A program made the position numbers and the translations under genes. A DNA stretch of 64,000 bases. Source: SIG565 sp045594065 (GTDB taxonomy: Bacteria > Bacillota > Clostridia > Oscillospirales > Acutalibacteraceae). Positions within the stretch are counted from its first letter, which is position 1. Every line of letters begins with the position of its first letter. Location: NCBI GenBank assembly GCA_045594065.1, contig JAZNXU010000040.1, positions 1 to 64,000 of the forward strand, in the 5' to 3' direction. This document shows, piece after piece, positions 26,354 through 35,011 of this stretch. The notes under the pieces are model-generated. The model did not search any database. It saw only the letters and a list, made by a program, of their open reading frames with translations, and was not told the origin of the DNA.

Positions 26354-27604
26354 TCAATCTCTCTTAAATAAATCCCTTGTATAAACCTTTTCTATAACAT
26401 CGTCAAGTTTTTCGTCATAACGATTTGCGATTATCGCTTGACTTCTATTTTTAAATTCGGCTAAATCATTAACGACCAAACTACCGAAAAATGTAGTACC
26501 ATTTTCAAGTGTCGGCTCATAAATAATTACGGTGGCGCCTTTAGCTTTAATACGCTTCATAACGCCTTGAATAGAACTCTGACGGAAGTTATCAGAATTA
26601 CTTTTCATTGTAAGTCTGTAAACTCCAATGACGGTATTTTGCTCTTTGGTTATATCATAGGTATTATCCTCATTATAACAGTAATATCCCGCTAGTTTTA
26701 GTACCCTGTCGGCTATAAAGTCCTTGCGAGTTCTGTTTGATTCAACAATTGCCGACATCATATTTTGCGGCACATCGCTGTAATTAGCGAGTAATTGCTT
26801 AGTATCCTTAGGCAAACAATAGCCGCCGTAGCCGAAGCTTGGGTTGTTATAGTGATTACCTATTCTCGGGTCTAAACACACACCCTCAATAATAGCCTTA
26901 GTATCAAGACCTTTCATCTCGGCATAGGTATCCAGCTCGTTAAAATAAGACACACGCAGGGCTAAATATGTATTGGCGAACAGTTTAACGGCTTCTGCCT
27001 CGGTAAATCCCATAAACAAGGTATCAATATCTTGCTTGATTGCTCCCTCTTTTAAAAGTTCGGCAAAGATATGTGCGGATTTAGTAAGGGATTCGTCCTC
27101 TAAATCAGTTCCCACAACAATTCTGCTTGGATAAAGGTTATCGTAAAGTGCCTTTGATTCTCTTAAAAACTCAGGACTGAAAATGATATTATTTGTATTA
27201 TATTTTTTTCTTACAGATTCGGTATAACCGACAGGTATTGTAGATTTAATTACCATAATAGCGCTGGGATTATATTTGATAACAGCCTCAATTACCGATT
27301 CAACAGCGGAAGTATCGAAGAAGTTCTTGTTAGAATCGTAATTGGTAGGTGCTGCAATTATAACGAAATCGGCTTTACTGTATGCGCTTTCAGCATCAAG
27401 TGTAGCTGTTAAATCTAATTCTTTTTCTGCTAAGTATTTTTCAATATATTCATCCTGAATAGGAGATTTTCTGTTATTTATCATCTCCACCTTTTCAGGC
27501 AATATATCAACTGCCGTAACAGTATGATTCTGAGCAAGTAAAGTAGCAATGGATAATCCGACATAACCGGTGCCTGCCACCGCTATTTTGAATTTTTCAC
27601 TCAT
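26354..27604 (-). CDS. ugd: UDP-glucose 6-dehydrogenase family protein
   Basis: A 416-residue nucleotide-sugar dehydrogenase that oxidises UDP-glucose to UDP-glucuronate with two NAD+. Seen: NAD loop AVAGTGYVGLSIATLL at 8-23, APTNYD, STIPVGYTE, FSPEFLRESKAL, the lysine/asparagine region EAVKLFANTYLALRVSYFNE, and the active-site GYGGYCLPKDTKQL with the catalytic cysteine near residue 257. The length and the short-type C-terminus fit the enterobacterial-like Ugd branch; UDP-ManNAc dehydrogenase is less likely. It supplies an acidic sugar to the operon. Confidence 0.93.
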   Translation of the reverse strand: MSEKFKIAVAGTGYVGLSIATLLAQNHTVTAVDILPEKVEMINNRKSPIQDEYIEKYLAEKELDLTATLDAESAYSKADFVIIAAPTNYDSNKNFFDTSAVESVIEAVIKYNPSAIMVIKSTIPVGYTESVRKKYNTNNIIFSPEFLRESKALYDNLYPSRIVVGTDLEDESLTKSAHIFAELLKEGAIKQDIDTLFMGFTEAEAVKLFANTYLALRVSYFNELDTYAEMKGLDTKAIIEGVCLDPRIGNHYNNPSFGYGGYCLPKDTKQLLANYSDVPQNMMSAIVESNRTRKDFIADRVLKLAGYYCYNEDNTYDITKEQNTVIGVYRLTMKSNSDNFRQSSIQGVMKRIKAKGATVIIYEPTLENGTTFFGSLVVNDLAEFKNRSQAIIANRYDEKLDDVIEKVYTRDLFKRD

Positions 27605-27616
27605 ATAATCCTTCCT

Positions 27617-30592
27617 TTAAATCAAAGTGCAATCCCAAACTTCAATTTCGCTATCATAGAACACTGATTCTAAGCGGGTTTGGATTTGTTCTTTTGTAAC
27701 ACCCTTTTTAAGAATCACCTGTAAGAAACCGCCGCCGCCGGCGCCGCAAATCATTTTACCGTCGCAAAATTCATCAATTGTTTCAAAAATGTAGTCTATA
27801 AGGACATTGGAACTACCTGCATCGATAACCTTTGAAAGTTCCCAATGTTCATCGAGCAGTTTAGCAAAGTTATCTACATTTCCTTTTTCTAGTTCAAAGC
27901 GCATCATTGCGGCGATACACTGAATACCGTGAAGAGCATCAACAGTACTTTTTTCGTTGCCGATATACTTCCCTACGACCTCTCTAAGTAGGTTCCTTGC
28001 AAGTCTGCGCTGACCCGTATAGATAACACAGAGGCGCTCATTTAGCTCTTGCTTGGTTTTATTGGAAATTTTAATGTTTTTTACGGTTAGCTTTTGCGAA
28101 ATACCTGGCGCTGTTGTGATATATTTTATACCACGGCAAAGTCCACCTACTTGATCCTGCCATCCGCCACCGGTAGACATAAGCTGTTCCATATTAAGTA
28201 CCAATTCATAAAGCTCGTCTTTATTATATTCAACCGACAAAAACTTAAGTAAAGCTTTAACACATGCTGCAGCCAAAATACTGCTGGTTCCGAGTCCGCT
28301 GCCCTTAGGCACGCCCGTAACCTCGGTTTGCATTATAAATCCACCACCGATGCGGTCGAGAATTTGCTCTAAATCTCCACCACTTTGCGGTATAAGGCCG
28401 ATAGCAATCATAGCTGCTTTTTGAAGAACAAACGAATCTGACGGGTCGCCGACATTCTGAAGCTCAGTAATTTCCGTAAACTCTCCGTGGGCATTCATAT
28501 CATTACTATGGAAAACAATTTTCTTGTCGTCAATTCGTTTTAATATGACCTCAACAGGCATTTCACCGTTCAGCAAAATTGCGGCGTTGAGCACCGTTCC
28601 GCCATTCTCGTTGCAGTAAGGTGGAGTATCACTCCAGCCACCGCCGAAATTCACACGAAGCGGAAGTTTTACAGATAATTGGTCAGTTTTAATTTTATAT
28701 TCCTTATTTCCCGATGTAATCTCGGGAATTAAGGCTTTTTTCAACACATCAAACGAATTAGTTATAAATCTTTCGCGCTCGGCTCCCGAAAGTGCTTGAC
28801 CAATATAGTAATTAAGTCTCATCGCTTCGCCGTAATCAGCCTTAGCAAGGCGTTTTTGGATCCACTCGGTCTGAATCTTAGTAAGGCTATTTGCCCCAAA
28901 GTACCCTTTGATTTCACTGGCAGGTACTTTTGCTCTTATTTTCTTAGAAAGGCCATCAATAGCGATTAGCTCTTTCATTCGGTTATCCCAGCTAACCAGC
29001 GCTTTTGAATCGGCATCATTAAACCCTGAGCATAAGCTCTTGCGTTCTTTGGATTTCCATGCCTTAACATCACCGTTACCGTGAGCCATACTGTAAATAT
29101 TCAGAGCTTCACTAACGGCGTCGGCAATAGTATCGCACTCGGGATAGAGCTTTGCATTCCAAAGAGTATATGGCTCATTCTCCCAAAGGTCGGTAACTGA
29201 TAAATCGTTATTTTTTATAAACTCGTTAAGCGGTATTGAAAATAATGTAGCGCAATCAAGAGATTTTTTGGGATTATCGTTTATACCGAAAATTCTTGCA
29301 ACGAATTTACCATCCTGCTGTTTTAAGCCGTGCAAAACAACATTATCAGGTATTGTTGCATTTTTAATTTCTATAAAAGATAACAAAACATTATTACCGA
29401 CAACCGCTTTGTTATGAACATAGCTCGATTCTAAATAACAGTTTTCTCCACAAGAAGCACTACTGGAAAGTACGCTATTATAGCCTGCAGTTTTACCGTC
29501 GGCAATACTGCTGTTAACCTGACGTGACCAACCAAGCTGAGCATAATCTTCAATCTGATTAGCGAGCAGGCTCATAATTTCAGCTGTTGTACCGAAGTGT
29601 ATAAATTTTGACGGTGCCAAAAGCATAAGCTTAATACGGAACGGTCTTAAAGCGTTCCACACAAGAGTGCGCGCCTTAGTCAAGGCATCGGAGAACTCCC
29701 CCTCGGGAGTTTCTTTATAAAAATCATCTAGAGTAGAATCGCTCGCCATTGGATACAGAAAATCTGCATAAAGGGACAGTCTTACTGTGTCATTAACCAA
29801 ACTGCAATACTTTTCATCAGTATCTATAAGAGTGTAAAGAGCAGATAAAATTTGCGGTGAAAAGATAATGGCACCTGTATCAATATCTACCATATCTTTC
29901 TCGTTAACTGCACCGACTTCGCGAAGCACCTTTTCCGACTGCTTCTGCAAGCACTTCGTAACATTTCCGTCTGCACCCTTTAAATAAACACCATGGTTTT
30001 TGCCGGTGGAAATATGTTCCTTAAAGGAAAGAGCGGCTGCGCCATTCCCAGAAAAATCAATAAGCAACGGATTAAAAAGCAGTAGAACATCGCCGGATAA
30101 AAGCAGCATACCCTCTTTAATTCTTGACGGAACACCCGACATAGTAATAATAAATTCATCAAACAGAGTTGATGGACGACCGTCTGGCAAAAGGCGCGGA
30201 ACAGGTGAAAAAAGCTTACCAAGAGCAGAGTATTGCGGTACACGCTTACTGTCACCGCCCGAATGAATAACTAGAATTCTCAGCTTTGAAAAATCGGTCG
30301 TACCCTCGCACTCGGAAATATATTTAATAACGCTAAGTGTTGCGCCGCCACTGCCAATACGCTTATCCCCAAAATCAGGTATAACAGCAAACTTAGTTTT
30401 TTGTGGTAAATAGTTTTCTTTAATACGCTTTTCAATTTGAAGCATAAAGCCCTCTGCCTGCTGTTCATTAGATGCGGTTAAAATCACATAATCAAAGCAA
30501 GCAAAGTCATCTTTATTAAGAGAACGCTCATAATCATCCCATGCGTCTCTGTAGGATTGTGCGTGAAAAAGTGAGACCAAACTTTCTCGCAT
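27617..30592 (-). CDS. fkp: Bifunctional fucokinase / fucose-1-phosphate guanylyltransferase
   Basis: A 991-residue fusion. The N-terminal part (about 1-560) is a fucose-1-phosphate guanylyltransferase with the sugar-nucleotide loop SGGDSKRVPQYSALGKLFSP near residue 115 and a beta-helix-like segment. The C-terminal part (about 640-991) is a GHMP kinase with LPLRVNFGGGWSDTPPYC, PKGSGLGTSSILAAA near 765 and GAGGGGFLQVIL near the end. In Bacteroides the same architecture (about 950 residues) turns L-fucose into GDP-L-fucose in two steps. It would give the polymer GDP-fucose by salvage, which matters because the nearby de novo fcl gene is broken. Related kinase domains phosphorylate heptoses, so the sugar should be tested. 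Confidence 0.9.
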   Translation of the reverse strand: MRESLVSLFHAQSYRDAWDDYERSLNKDDFACFDYVILTASNEQQAEGFMLQIEKRIKENYLPQKTKFAVIPDFGDKRIGSGGATLSVIKYISECEGTTDFSKLRILVIHSGGDSKRVPQYSALGKLFSPVPRLLPDGRPSTLFDEFIITMSGVPSRIKEGMLLLSGDVLLLFNPLLIDFSGNGAAALSFKEHISTGKNHGVYLKGADGNVTKCLQKQSEKVLREVGAVNEKDMVDIDTGAIIFSPQILSALYTLIDTDEKYCSLVNDTVRLSLYADFLYPMASDSTLDDFYKETPEGEFSDALTKARTLVWNALRPFRIKLMLLAPSKFIHFGTTAEIMSLLANQIEDYAQLGWSRQVNSSIADGKTAGYNSVLSSSASCGENCYLESSYVHNKAVVGNNVLLSFIEIKNATIPDNVVLHGLKQQDGKFVARIFGINDNPKKSLDCATLFSIPLNEFIKNNDLSVTDLWENEPYTLWNAKLYPECDTIADAVSEALNIYSMAHGNGDVKAWKSKERKSLCSGFNDADSKALVSWDNRMKELIAIDGLSKKIRAKVPASEIKGYFGANSLTKIQTEWIQKRLAKADYGEAMRLNYYIGQALSGAERERFITNSFDVLKKALIPEITSGNKEYKIKTDQLSVKLPLRVNFGGGWSDTPPYCNENGGTVLNAAILLNGEMPVEVILKRIDDKKIVFHSNDMNAHGEFTEITELQNVGDPSDSFVLQKAAMIAIGLIPQSGGDLEQILDRIGGGFIMQTEVTGVPKGSGLGTSSILAAACVKALLKFLSVEYNKDELYELVLNMEQLMSTGGGWQDQVGGLCRGIKYITTAPGISQKLTVKNIKISNKTKQELNERLCVIYTGQRRLARNLLREVVGKYIGNEKSTVDALHGIQCIAAMMRFELEKGNVDNFAKLLDEHWELSKVIDAGSSNVLIDYIFETIDEFCDGKMICGAGGGGFLQVILKKGVTKEQIQTRLESVFYDSEIEVWDCTLI

Positions 30593-30637
30593 AAAAAACC
30601 TCCAAACAAAAGTGAATACTACAATATAGTAGAAATC

Positions 30638-31354
30638 CTATTCTCCTTGACCGGTAAATACCGCTTTAACGGTGTTGAAAATTATCTTCCAATCAGTCAA
30701 AAAGCTTCTGTTATTTATGTATCTTATATCAAGTTTAACCCAATCGATAAAAGAAATATCATTACGGTTAGGCTGAATCTGCCAATAACAAGTAAGTCCG
30801 GGGGTTACGAGCAATCGTTGAGCCTCATACTCATTGTAAAGCTCAACCTCACGCGGCAGAGCCGGACGCGGACCCACAATTGACATATCACCTTTGAGAA
30901 TATTAATGAGCTGTGGCAGTTCATCAATGCTTGTCTTTCTTATAAACTTACCTACTTTAGTTATTCTTGGGTCGTTCTTAATTTTAAAAACAGGCCCATC
31001 CATTTCGTTATCTTTAAGAAGTCCCTCAAGCTGCTTTTCAGCACCAACACGCATACTGCGGAACTTGTACATACGAAAAATTTTTCCGCTTTTGCCACAT
31101 CTAATCTGCGAAAATATGGGACTTCCCTTAGGGTCGTCAATGAAGATAACCAAAGCGACAATCAAAAGCACCGGTAATAACACAATCAATGCCAATCCCG
31201 AAAAAGCAATATCCTGCAAACGCTTTAAAGCCAGATAACCACCGTTCTCCTTTTGTTTCTCTATACGCGGTAAATCATTTTCAGGCTCTTGAACGCCTTG
31301 CAAGCCGTTTTCGATTACATTTTCAGTTGCATTATCAAGCTGAAGTTGTAACAT
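30638..31354 (-). CDS. Initiating sugar-phosphate transferase (WcaJ/RfbP type)
   Basis: A 238-residue monotopic phosphoglycosyl transferase that puts the first sugar-phosphate on undecaprenyl phosphate. One hydrophobic re-entrant helix (about 48-75) is followed by FSQIRCGKSGKIFRMYKFRS, IRKTSIDELPQLINILKGD with the catalytic Asp-Glu pair, SIVGPRPALPREVELY and PGLTCYWQIQPN. The short form without the WcaJ N-terminal domain is common in Firmicutes. The ATG at 31354 follows AGGAG; an in-frame TTG nine codons upstream has none. It is the first gene of the operon, right after the promoter at 31394-31422. Confidence 0.94.
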   Translation of the reverse strand: MLQLQLDNATENVIENGLQGVQEPENDLPRIEKQKENGGYLALKRLQDIAFSGLALIVLLPVLLIVALVIFIDDPKGSPIFSQIRCGKSGKIFRMYKFRSMRVGAEKQLEGLLKDNEMDGPVFKIKNDPRITKVGKFIRKTSIDELPQLINILKGDMSIVGPRPALPREVELYNEYEAQRLLVTPGLTCYWQIQPNRNDISFIDWVKLDIRYINNRSFLTDWKIIFNTVKAVFTGQGE

Positions 31355-31393
31355 AAAAACAAAAACTCCTTTATCGCACAATTATACAAATTA

Positions 31394-31422
31394 ATTGTAC
31401 ACCTTTTATAATATTAAGTCAA
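31394..31422 (-). promoter_or_regulatory. Sigma-A-type promoter of the polysaccharide operon
   Basis: On the minus strand TTGACT (31417-31422) and TACAAT (31394-31399) are separated by exactly 17 bases, about 40 bases before the start of the initiating transferase gene. It is the best promoter seen for the roughly 24-kb operon. Confidence 0.75.
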
Positions 31423-31458
31423 GTATATTTTAGTTTATTGTATAAATATAATATAAAT

Positions 31459-31488
31459 AAAGCACAATCCAAATTTGGATTGTGCTTT
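31459..31488 (-). terminator. 30-bp perfect palindrome ending the kinase/PqqD/ABC operon
   Basis: AAAGCACAATCCAAA is followed directly by its exact reverse complement, three bases after the stop of the NTP_transf_5 gene. Downstream on the minus strand is TTTATTTATATTA, so it is a plausible but not U-rich terminator. It separates this operon from the polysaccharide promoter. Confidence 0.65.
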
Positions 31489-31490
31489 AC

Positions 31491-32630
31491 TTACTTGATT
31501 TTTTTAAGAGCATTTAATTCCTTATTTGCTACTTTCCAATTTGTTATAGACTTATAGATAAGTCTGTATATCCAAATAATGGGCAGAAGATATTTACGGT
31601 TACGAACTGCAGGATAATATGCCTGCATATACTGATAATCGGGGAATAGCCTTTTGAAAAGATACTTTCCTTTAAGTTTGGAAATATCTTCGTTATCAGT
31701 ATTCATATTATTAATCCGCCCGATAATTATATTTGTGTAATATCCGTAAGTGCCGGATGTTAAAATAAAATTCAACATCGTGTTTTGATTTTCATTTAAA
31801 GTATACGCGTTTCCGGAAAATATCAAATTAGCAAGAGCCTTTGCTGATTCTTCGAAGTAGTCAATGTTGATTTTTTTGCATTCATTCTCAATATATGAAA
31901 AATTCAGTTTACCGTCAAGAACCTTCAGATAATAGTAAATATCTAACAATGTACGAATTCCAGTGCCACCGCCTTGAAAGTAATGCTTAGCAGCATGAGC
32001 AATCATATAAATATAATAATCCTCAGGTGAAAAGCCATACAAAAAGCCATTTTCTTTGCATTTAAGCAAATTCTTTTCAATGTTGTTGTAATACGGGACA
32101 ACTACAGCAGGTGAAAACGGCGACATTAGTTTTTTATGCATTTCAATATTAAAAAAAGGAGCTTTCTGATATACATCGTGCAAATGATGATTAACAGCAA
32201 CTGCATCATATCCCCTGCTAACCATAAATTCTGTAACCTTATCGGCATAGGTTTTGTCAAAATAGATATCAAGATCTGCCATTTGGCGCATACCGATTTT
32301 GGGATAAATATCCATAAGAAGTGCGCCCTTTAAAGGCATATGCCAAATTTTATTTTCTGATAGGAACTTGCTAATTTCCTTAAGCTCATTTTTATAAAGA
32401 ATGTTTTTTCTAATGGACTTTTCTTTTTCTTCTATAAATCCTGCTATTTCTTCTTTAGGAAAGCCTGCATCCTCTAAGGCATAAGCCATAACGGCAACAA
32501 CCGAATGCCTTTTGGATTGGTGAAAAAGCTCCTTTAAATTGACAGCCTTTACCCTTTCGTATTCGGGTTTTATTTGGTTTATTGCACAGGCCAACAAGTA
32601 AATGAAGATATCTCTAAATTCATTAGTCAT
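31491..32630 (-). CDS. NTP_transf_5 nucleotidyltransferase-family protein
   Basis: A 379-residue protein of the NTP_transf_5 group. IWHMPLKGALLMDIYP and IGMRQMADLDIYFDKTYADK (about residues 93-127) hold the nucleotidyltransferase-like GS/DxD-type acidic pair, and APFFNIEMHKKL and IAHAAKHYFQGGGTGIRTLLD are typical of the family. Family members appear in RiPP clusters, for example beside the paeninodin lasso peptide genes, and in polysaccharide loci. It overlaps the upstream ABC gene by 8 bases, so it is the last gene of that operon rather than of the polysaccharide operon. Confidence 0.86.
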   Translation of the reverse strand: MTNEFRDIFIYLLACAINQIKPEYERVKAVNLKELFHQSKRHSVVAVMAYALEDAGFPKEEIAGFIEEKEKSIRKNILYKNELKEISKFLSENKIWHMPLKGALLMDIYPKIGMRQMADLDIYFDKTYADKVTEFMVSRGYDAVAVNHHLHDVYQKAPFFNIEMHKKLMSPFSPAVVVPYYNNIEKNLLKCKENGFLYGFSPEDYYIYMIAHAAKHYFQGGGTGIRTLLDIYYYLKVLDGKLNFSYIENECKKINIDYFEESAKALANLIFSGNAYTLNENQNTMLNFILTSGTYGYYTNIIIGRINNMNTDNEDISKLKGKYLFKRLFPDYQYMQAYYPAVRNRKYLLPIIWIYRLIYKSITNWKVANKELNALKKIK

Positions 32631-34314
32631 CAGTCTGCACCCCTTTGTTTGAAAACTCTACGGTCTTATCAACAACTCCTACAACCGCTCTACGGTGGGT
32701 TACAACAACAACTGTTTTGTCGGTCATTGTTTTAAGATTTGTTAGTAATCTTGCTTCAGTTGCCTCATCGAGCGCACTGGTAGCCTCGTCCAGAAGCAAA
32801 ATCGGTCTGCCAGAGTAAATCGCTCTTGCAATTGCTATTCGTTGCATTTCGCCCTCGGAAAGGCCTAATCCGCGCTCACCTAAATATGTATCAATTCCGT
32901 CGTTCAATCGAGCAAGGAATGTATCGGCACACGCGATTTCAAGCGCCTTTAAAAGCCGCGACTCATCGGCATTCGGGTCACCAAATGTAACAACTTCCCG
33001 TATTGTACCGTTCATAAGAATATTTCCTTGCGGAACATAAGCGAACAATCCTCTATACGACGAATTAATTGGCACAGTACCGTTTTGGGTATTCAAATAC
33101 AGCTCGCCATCATCAAGCTTGTAGAGCGATAAAATCAGCTTTAAAACAGTGCTTTTACCGCAGCCGGACGGACCTGTAAAGGCGACAAACTCGCCTTTTT
33201 TAATGCTGATATTTATATCATTTAAAACAATTTTAGCATCATTTTCGCCCGAATTATAAGAAAATGCAGCATTCTTTAAACCAAAACCTGTAAGGTCATT
33301 ATCATAAAAATCTTTGGTATTAACGGTCGCCTCCGCGGTGTCGTCGCTATAATCGGATACCTCAAAAATACGCTCAGCACTGGCGAGCATCGAGTAATAG
33401 CGCGGCATAAAACCAGAAATATTTGCAATAGGAGCCTGCACCTGACCCATAAGCTGCATAACAGCAGTGAATGTACCATAAGAGGTTATGTTACCCGTAA
33501 GAATCATAGCGCCACAGTAAAGAGCACCCAACACCTGCATAGCATTCATTGCAAAGCCGAAACCGGAGGATGCTAAATTCGAAAAGTGATTCTTCCTCAT
33601 TCTTTTAGCTTTGTGTTCAGCCATATAATCATTCGCCGAGTCGGTAGAGCGTTGCTCGGCGCCATATGCTTTCAGCACCATAAGTGCGCTCAACTGTTCG
33701 GTTAAAAATATTCTCAAATCACCGTCAGCCTTTTGAACGGCTAAGTGAAGTTTTTTTGAAATCTTACGAAAGAATGTTGCAAACAATATGAGTGCCGCGC
33801 CGCAAATTAGCATAAATAGTGTAAATTTCGGCACGATATACAGCAAAAACACAAACGCCGATATCATTCTGATAGCTGTAGCTGCAACGCCCGGAAAGAT
33901 GCTTGTAAGCCCGTCAGCCACTACAACAGTATCGTTGGTAAGACGGTTAAGCCACTCACCTGAGTGAATTCGTGTAACCGCCGAATAATCCTTTTTAAGA
34001 ATTTCTCTAAACAGCTTACCTTTAAATGAATTTTCAATGGAAGCCTTTGTAAATTCACTTAGAAAATGAACAAATAATCGTAAAACAAGCTGTGTTATAG
34101 CCAATAAAGCAAGTCCAATTATGTTACGATACAATTCATCCCAGCTTTTGACAACGGCAGAATCAATAATATTACGCAAAAATAACGCATAGCCAACACT
34201 TGAAGCCGCAAGACATATCTGAACGATAAGTAAAGCGGCTAAATATCTTTTTTTACCCTTAACAGTGTTAAGAATTTTAAAAAATGTACCTACATTGGAT
34301 TTTTTATTTTGCAT
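32623..34314 (-). CDS. ABC transporter, fused permease and ATPase
   Basis: A 563-residue half-transporter. Six membrane helices (about 20-300) precede an ATPase domain with Walker A GPSGCGKSTVLK, the signature LGLSEGEMQRIAIARAI, Walker B ILLLDEATSALDE and the switch histidine VVVTHRR. Such homodimeric exporters move peptides or lipids. It has no N-terminal C39 peptidase domain, so any leader removal would fall to the S26-type peptidase encoded just upstream. The ATG at 34314 follows AAAGGGA and overlaps that gene by 11 bases; a TTG 12 codons upstream is less likely. Confidence 0.92.
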   Translation of the reverse strand: MQNKKSNVGTFFKILNTVKGKKRYLAALLIVQICLAASSVGYALFLRNIIDSAVVKSWDELYRNIIGLALLAITQLVLRLFVHFLSEFTKASIENSFKGKLFREILKKDYSAVTRIHSGEWLNRLTNDTVVVADGLTSIFPGVAATAIRMISAFVFLLYIVPKFTLFMLICGAALILFATFFRKISKKLHLAVQKADGDLRIFLTEQLSALMVLKAYGAEQRSTDSANDYMAEHKAKRMRKNHFSNLASSGFGFAMNAMQVLGALYCGAMILTGNITSYGTFTAVMQLMGQVQAPIANISGFMPRYYSMLASAERIFEVSDYSDDTAEATVNTKDFYDNDLTGFGLKNAAFSYNSGENDAKIVLNDINISIKKGEFVAFTGPSGCGKSTVLKLILSLYKLDDGELYLNTQNGTVPINSSYRGLFAYVPQGNILMNGTIREVVTFGDPNADESRLLKALEIACADTFLARLNDGIDTYLGERGLGLSEGEMQRIAIARAIYSGRPILLLDEATSALDEATEARLLTNLKTMTDKTVVVVTHRRAVVGVVDKTVEFSNKGVQTDD

Positions 34315-34747
34315 TCTGCTTTTTCCCTTTGATTTTACTGAAAATATCAATTACCCTCAAAACCGCGGCACGAATTGGAAAAAAGTCGCACCACAAATGA
34401 ACGTATAATCTGTATTGTAAACTATCGGTAGAAATTTCCTTACCCTTGCGTAAAACAGAGGTAAGAACGGCTAAAACCTGTTCTTGCTTTACGCCATATT
34501 CTTTTATGTAGCGGTTATCTCCGCAAAGGACATATCCGTCATTCCTAATGCCGACAACACGGTGCATAACATATTGACCGCTCTCTCGTTTATAAAGAAT
34601 GGCATCATATTTCCTTATTTGACCGCTTGGCACCGACAGCACCATTAAATCACGGTTTTCTTTTAATAAAGGCATCATACTGTCGCCCACATTATAGTAA
34701 ACCAGTGTACCGTTTTTCTTAAGCTGTTCCTCAAAGCTACTAATCAT
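34304..34747 (-). CDS. S24/S26 (signal-peptidase-like) serine peptidase
   Basis: A 147-residue peptidase-like protein. YYNVGDSMMPLLKENRDLMV carries the catalytic serine in GDSM, KYDAILYKRESGQYVMHRVVG follows the S26 box order, and LCGDNRYIKEYGV holds the GDN box. The general-base lysine of signal peptidases is probably in the YDAILYKR strand. There is no clear N-terminal membrane anchor, unlike SipS-type enzymes. The gene overlaps the PqqD-like gene by 8 bases, so a role in maturing a peptide recognised by that protein is a fair inference. The ATG at 34747 is used; GTG and TTG starts a few codons upstream remain possible. Confidence 0.85.
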   Translation of the reverse strand: MISSFEEQLKKNGTLVYYNVGDSMMPLLKENRDLMVLSVPSGQIRKYDAILYKRESGQYVMHRVVGIRNDGYVLCGDNRYIKEYGVKQEQVLAVLTSVLRKGKEISTDSLQYRLYVHLWCDFFPIRAAVLRVIDIFSKIKGKKQNAK

Positions 34748-35000
34748 CAATGGCACCAATGCTCTTTAATTTTTCGATAACACCAAGAACATCATTTAAA
34801 ACAACATCTCTTTTGGCGTCATACTTTTCGCACAAGGCATCGGCAATAGCCTCGGCAGTGGTTTCAGTTTTTAAAGACTCAATTATAAATGCTGCAGTGG
34901 AATTAGAACGTACTAAACCCGAAAACTCGGCATTGCCCGTTGCTACGGTAATGTGTTCGTTTGCTACCTCATGGGTGATAAAGCTGCTTTTAAGTTTCAT
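34740..35000 (-). CDS. PqqD-family peptide chaperone (RiPP recognition element)
   Basis: An 86-residue protein of the PqqD family, a winged-helix domain that binds leader peptides. Features: an N-terminal strand region, NSTAAFIIESLKTETTAEAIADAL and a C-terminal helix IEKLKSIGAIDD, all in the usual order and length. It sits 11 bases after the HPr-kinase-like gene and overlaps the peptidase gene. Its presence is the strongest sign that the operon handles a ribosomal peptide. Confidence 0.88.
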   Translation of the reverse strand: MKLKSSFITHEVANEHITVATGNAEFSGLVRSNSTAAFIIESLKTETTAEAIADALCEKYDAKRDVVLNDVLGVIEKLKSIGAIDD

Positions 35001-35011
35001 AATTAATTCTC

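Noticed and set aside
8459..31354. A dedicated fucosyltransferase (GT10/GT11) in the polysaccharide operon
   Set aside because: None of the glycosyltransferases shows the motifs of those families; they are GT2, GT4, GT26 or unassigned.
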